Below, piece by piece: positions 7,001-8,804 of a stretch of 8,804 nt of DNA. The stretch comes from Limnohabitans sp. (lineage in GTDB: Bacteria; Pseudomonadota; Gammaproteobacteria; Burkholderiales; Burkholderiaceae_C): NCBI GenBank assembly GCA_009693225.1, contig SHXP01000081.1:1-8804 (forward strand), given 5' to 3'. The notes beneath the pieces were generated by a model, which made no database searches, had not been told where the DNA came from, and saw only the letters and a program-made list of their open reading frames with translations. Numbering within the stretch: position 1 is the first letter of the stretch; each line of letters starts with the position of its first letter. Position numbers and translations under genes: made by a program.

Positions 7001-7238
7001 GATTTTGATGACCACACTGGCCATGGTGTTCGGCATGATGCCGCTGGCCTTCTCGGTCAGCGAAGGTTCCGAGCAACGGTCACCCATGGGACAGGCGGTC
7101 ATCGGCGGCGTCATCACCTCTTCGATACTGACCCTGGTCGTGGTGCCGGTGGTCTACTGCTATATAGACGACCTGAGCGAGTGGCTCAAACGTCTTTGGC
7201 ACGGCAAAGCCAAGGTGCCGACACAAAGCGCTGGCTAA
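4038..7238 (+). CDS. RND-family efflux permease (HAE1-like, AcrB/MdtB-type)
   Basis: A 1066-residue inner-membrane proton/drug antiporter, close to the length of AcrB (1049). It has the duplicated RND layout: TM1 at about 11-30, a periplasmic porter domain, TM2-6 from about 345, TM7 at about 551-569, a second periplasmic domain, and TM8-12 from about 875. The proton-relay residues are present: GLLIDDAIVVREN in TM4 (D409, D410, equal to AcrB D407/D408), GLVTKNAILLLDFA in TM10 (K945, equal to K940), and an RLRPILMTT motif (R985/R987, near AcrB R971). VDQFPNIDLPTVVVTTEYPGA near the N-terminus and SQFKSFLQPLSLMTALPLTL are further family blocks. These point to drug or small-molecule export rather than heavy-metal (HME) export. 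I see no recognisable substrate determinant. It starts 3 nt after the adaptor stop with no good ribosome-binding site, suggesting translational coupling. The methyltransferase-like gene begins 12 nt after its TAA. Confidence 0.96.
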   Translation: MWFTQVSLRNPVFVTMVMLALVVLGLFSFQTLKVDQFPNIDLPTVVVTTEYPGASPEIVESEVSKKIEEAVNSIAGINALTSRSYEGLSVVIIEFDLSINGRKAADDVREKTSNVHQLLRTEVKESRILRFDPASRPIWSLAVVADSKNLPAGVQPLSHVEMTNWADQVLKKRLENVRGVGSVTLVGGTKREINLYLNPQAMEALGISAQQVVEAVTNENQDLPVGSIRSLQQDRVVQVQGRMLRPEDFANIIVARKAGSIVRLSQVVRVNDGAQELENMALYNGERTLLLSVQKSQDENTIEVVDGLTRAADAMQTQLPPGVKLRNIYDGSRQIRVGVNNVRKTLIEGSLLTVLIVFLFLNSWRSTIITGLTLPIAIIGTFWIMAILGFTVNMVTLMALSLCIGLLIDDAIVVRENIVRHVQMGKTAFNAAMEGTREIGLAVLATTFSIVAVFLPIGFMEGIIGKFFHEFGLTIVAAVLISMFVSFTLDPMLSSIWHDPSIHRDGATAVRRGWYDHTLGRVTQYFENGSQWLGRVYQRLLRQALNHKLATVLLALAIFIGSVFMVKLLGTEFVPKADYSEASVTFYVPVGSSLQVTEAKAREVERMLRSFSEVRYTLSTINTGNANGKIYANVYFRLVDRNLRKFNINDFTPVIRERLLAMPGLTVTHVGLLDSVGGNKQIEFYLLGPDQAELERISAVVMPKLYNIKGLVDIESSVKPNKPTIDISIKREAAADFGLGVNSIANLLRILLDGQTTGVWRAGNDQTYEVKVRLDPALRTYPHDLERLPFTIGQGADGGLRTVRLNQVATVSEGVGPNQVNRRELSREVAFSGNTYGRAAGEVSKDIQTMMAGIQLPDGYRYQFGGSTKSMKESFQYALVALAMGIIFIYMILASQFKSFLQPLSLMTALPLTLIGVVGALLAFRSTLSMFSVIGIVMLMGLVTKNAILLLDFAIRAREGLERGDGSREAPLGRTEALLMAAHVRLRPILMTTLAMVFGMMPLAFSVSEGSEQRSPMGQAVIGGVITSSILTLVVVPVVYCYIDDLSEWLKRLWHGKAKVPTQSAG

Positions 7239-7250
7239 AATCACACTCCA

Positions 7251-7922
7251 ATGAAAACACATACCGACATGAACCCGGACATCACCAGATTCAATATGGT
7301 GGAACAGCAAATACGTCCGTGGCAGGTGCTGGACCTGAATGTACTGTCCCTGTTGACGCGCCTGGACCGCCACCTGTTTGTACCGCCCGCTTTTCAGTCA
7401 TTGGCCTACAGCGACACAGAATTGCCGCTGGCGCACGGCGAATGCATGCTTACCCCGCGTGTGGACGCGCGGCTGTTGCAGGACCTGCAATTGCAAGCAC
7501 ATGAACACGTATTGGAAATCGGTACCGGCAGCGGCTACCTGACAGCCTTGCTGGCCATGTCATGTGCACGCGTCACAAGTCTGGAGTGCCATGCGGATTT
7601 CATCGACTCTGCACAAGAACGCCTGAGCCGCTGCGGCATTCACAATGTTGATCTGGTGCACAGCGAGGGCATTCCCGCGCATTCAACGGCTCCGACTTAT
7701 GATGCAATTGTGCTCGGCGGTTCGGTGGTCAGAGTGCCGGTCGCCTTGCTGGCCATGCTCAAACCCGGCGCAAGATTGCTGGGGGTGATCGGCGAAGAAC
7801 CGGTGATGTGCGCCACGCGTGTGGTTCGCCAGCCGGCCGGCCGGGGCCACAGCCAGTCCTTATGGGATGTGGTGATCCCAAGGTTGCATGGTTTTGCAGA
7901 GAAAACTGCTTTCCATTTTTAA
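7251..7922 (+). CDS. Protein-L-isoaspartate O-methyltransferase-like protein, altered active-site loop
   Basis: A 223-residue cytoplasmic SAM-dependent methyltransferase of the PCMT fold. The N-terminal MVEQQIRPWQVLDLNVLSLL matches the substrate-side helix of the family. Motif I is clear (VLEIGTGSGYLTALLA, from residue 87), with an acidic residue after strand 2 (SLECH, E112), then HSEG (about 137) and YDAIVLGGSV (about 150) in place of the usual GDG and FDxIxxTAA blocks, and LLAMLKPGARLLGVIGE. Canonical enzymes such as E. coli Pcm have GQTISQPY, with Ser59 important for catalysis. Here the aligned stretch is GECMLTPR, so Leu67 sits in the Ser position. Repair of isoaspartyl residues is therefore doubtful and the real substrate is unknown. 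ATG 7269 (MNPDITRFNMV) is an alternative start that may fit the family better. Neither start has a strong ribosome-binding site. It lies 12 nt after the permease and 22 nt before tolC, so it is probably co-transcribed with them. Confidence 0.85.
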   Translation: MKTHTDMNPDITRFNMVEQQIRPWQVLDLNVLSLLTRLDRHLFVPPAFQSLAYSDTELPLAHGECMLTPRVDARLLQDLQLQAHEHVLEIGTGSGYLTALLAMSCARVTSLECHADFIDSAQERLSRCGIHNVDLVHSEGIPAHSTAPTYDAIVLGGSVVRVPVALLAMLKPGARLLGVIGEEPVMCATRVVRQPAGRGHSQSLWDVVIPRLHGFAEKTAFHF

Positions 7923-7934
7923 TTTAAAGTCACA

Positions 7935-7941
7935 AAGGAAG
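7935..7941 (+). promoter_or_regulatory. Strong ribosome-binding site of the tolC-type gene
   Basis: AAGGAAG lies 3 nt before ATG 7945, its GGA core 5 nt upstream. It is the clearest Shine-Dalgarno sequence in the operon, fixes the start, and suggests that the outer-membrane factor is translated independently of the gene before it. Confidence 0.7.
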
Positions 7942-7944
7942 ACC

Positions 7945-8804
7945 ATGAAATTGTTTCGTACCCTGCCCTTGATTGCGGCCATGTCTCTGGCCTTCTCAGG
8001 GACTGTCCGGGGCCAGAGTCTGGTCGATATGTACGACGCTGCCAAAGACTTCGACGCAGCTTTCAAATCGGCCCAGTACCAGGTACAGGCCGCCCGCATG
8101 CGGATATTGCAGGCACAGGCCAAGCTTGGCATGAATGTCAACCTCAATATCAATGTCAACTTGAACAATGGTGGCTACAACAAACCATCAAACCTTCCCG
8201 GCAAACACACTTACAGCAACCAGACCGGCACCGTCACGGGTACGCAACAGCTGTACAAACCAGGCAACAACATAGAAGTTGCTCAGACCCAGTTGCAGAT
8301 GCGCCAGATCGAAGCGCAGTTGCAGGCTTCCGAGCAGGACCTGATGGTCAGACTCAGTCAAGCCTACTTTGATGTGCTCGCCGCCAGGGACAACCTCACC
8401 TTCATACAGGCGCAAATGAAGGCCGTTGCCGAGCAACTCGCCTCGGCCAAGCGCAATTTTGAAGTCGGCACCGCCACCATCACTGATACCCGCGAAGCCC
8501 AGGCCGGTTACGACCTGGCGCGCGCTCAGGAAATCGGTTCACAAAACGACTTGCAGGTCAAGAAAATGGCCTTGGAACAACTCGTCGGCAAACCTGAGCT
8601 GTCACCCAAGCCCGTAGCACTGACGGCCAAACCGCTGGCACCCCAGCCTGAACGGGTGGAAAACTGGGTCGGCCTGAGCGAAGGTCAAAACCCCAGCGTC
8701 AAACAGTTGCGCACCGCATTGGAAATTGCCGATCTAGAAGTGCGCAAGGCACAAGCCGGGCTCAAGCCCACCGTCGAAGCGCAACTGAGTTACAGCTACA
8801 GCAA
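7945..8804 (+). CDS. TolC-family outer-membrane efflux/secretion channel (3' end outside window)
   Basis: The outer-membrane factor that completes tripartite RND pumps and also serves type I secretion. The frame is open to the right edge with 286 complete codons; family members run to about 420-490 residues, so roughly two thirds is visible. MKLFRTLPLIAAMSLAFSGT is a Sec signal peptide, with cleavage likely near residue 23-24 (VRG/QS). LVDMYDAAKDFDAAFKSAQY is the usual first helix. NVNLNINVNLNN (64-75) looks like an outer-membrane beta strand. VRLSQAYFDVLAARDNLTF and FEVGTATITDTREAQAGYDL (ending about residue 193) are hallmark TolC blocks, followed by long helical stretches (EQLVGKPELSP, then NPSVKQLRTALEIADLEVRK, which starts the second structural repeat). 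It may serve other exporters as well, since tolC genes are often shared. The gene follows the PCMT-like gene by 22 nt, on the same strand. Confidence 0.95.
   Translation, partial: MKLFRTLPLIAAMSLAFSGTVRGQSLVDMYDAAKDFDAAFKSAQYQVQAARMRILQAQAKLGMNVNLNINVNLNNGGYNKPSNLPGKHTYSNQTGTVTGTQQLYKPGNNIEVAQTQLQMRQIEAQLQASEQDLMVRLSQAYFDVLAARDNLTFIQAQMKAVAEQLASAKRNFEVGTATITDTREAQAGYDLARAQEIGSQNDLQVKKMALEQLVGKPELSPKPVALTAKPLAPQPERVENWVGLSEGQNPSVKQLRTALEIADLEVRKAQAGLKPTVEAQLSYSYS
8134..8160 (+). repeat. Short internal repeat in the tolC-type gene
   Basis: AATGTCAAC occurs at 8134-8142 and 8152-8160, an 18-nt period, encoding NVNLNI followed by NVNLNN. Polar and hydrophobic residues alternate strictly, as in a barrel strand. 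Confidence 0.5.

Noticed and set aside
1..8804. tRNA/rRNA genes, CRISPR arrays, insertion sequences or attachment sites
   Set aside because: Coding sequence is nearly continuous; I saw no spaced direct repeats, transposase motifs, terminal inverted repeats or tRNA-like cloverleaf sequence.

Overview
The window looks like chromosome from a betaproteobacterium, most likely order Burkholderiales (Comamonadaceae-like). This rests on GC-rich coding with strong third-position bias, on the style of the PdxH, MsrA and RND proteins, and on a tolC-type gene preceded by an isoaspartyl-methyltransferase-like gene. That last arrangement I recall from Burkholderiales but could not check here. Genus is not resolvable by eye.

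Left part (1-2014): the 3' portion of pdxH (pyridoxamine 5'-phosphate oxidase, start outside the window) converges with msrA (peptide methionine sulfoxide reductase A, minus strand), with only 7 nt between the stop codons. Divergent from msrA lies a decayed YdcF/SanA-type DUF218 membrane protein gene. It carries one frameshift and two in-frame TAA codons, but its sequence is otherwise readable end to end.

Right part (2133-8804): five genes on the plus strand with no gap larger than 22 nt. They are a TetR/AcrR-type repressor, an RND periplasmic adaptor, an RND inner-membrane permease (1066 aa), a protein-L-isoaspartate O-methyltransferase-like protein with an altered active-site loop, and a TolC-family outer-membrane factor that runs off the right edge. 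Together they encode all three parts of a trans-envelope efflux pump plus a probable local repressor. The pump substrate cannot be told from sequence.

The 118-bp gap before the repressor holds a good sigma70-like promoter. One inverted repeat fills its -35/-10 spacer, a second lies between the -10 box and the repressor start codon, and a longer-range inverted repeat ends on the -35 box. The simplest reading is an autoregulated repressor-pump operon that is induced when ligand releases the TetR protein.

I saw no tRNA, rRNA, CRISPR array, insertion sequence or obvious horizontally acquired island. The most interesting points are the operator/promoter layout, the methyltransferase-like gene between permease and outer-membrane factor, and the three-lesion pseudogene. 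I do not see a clearly new biological system.
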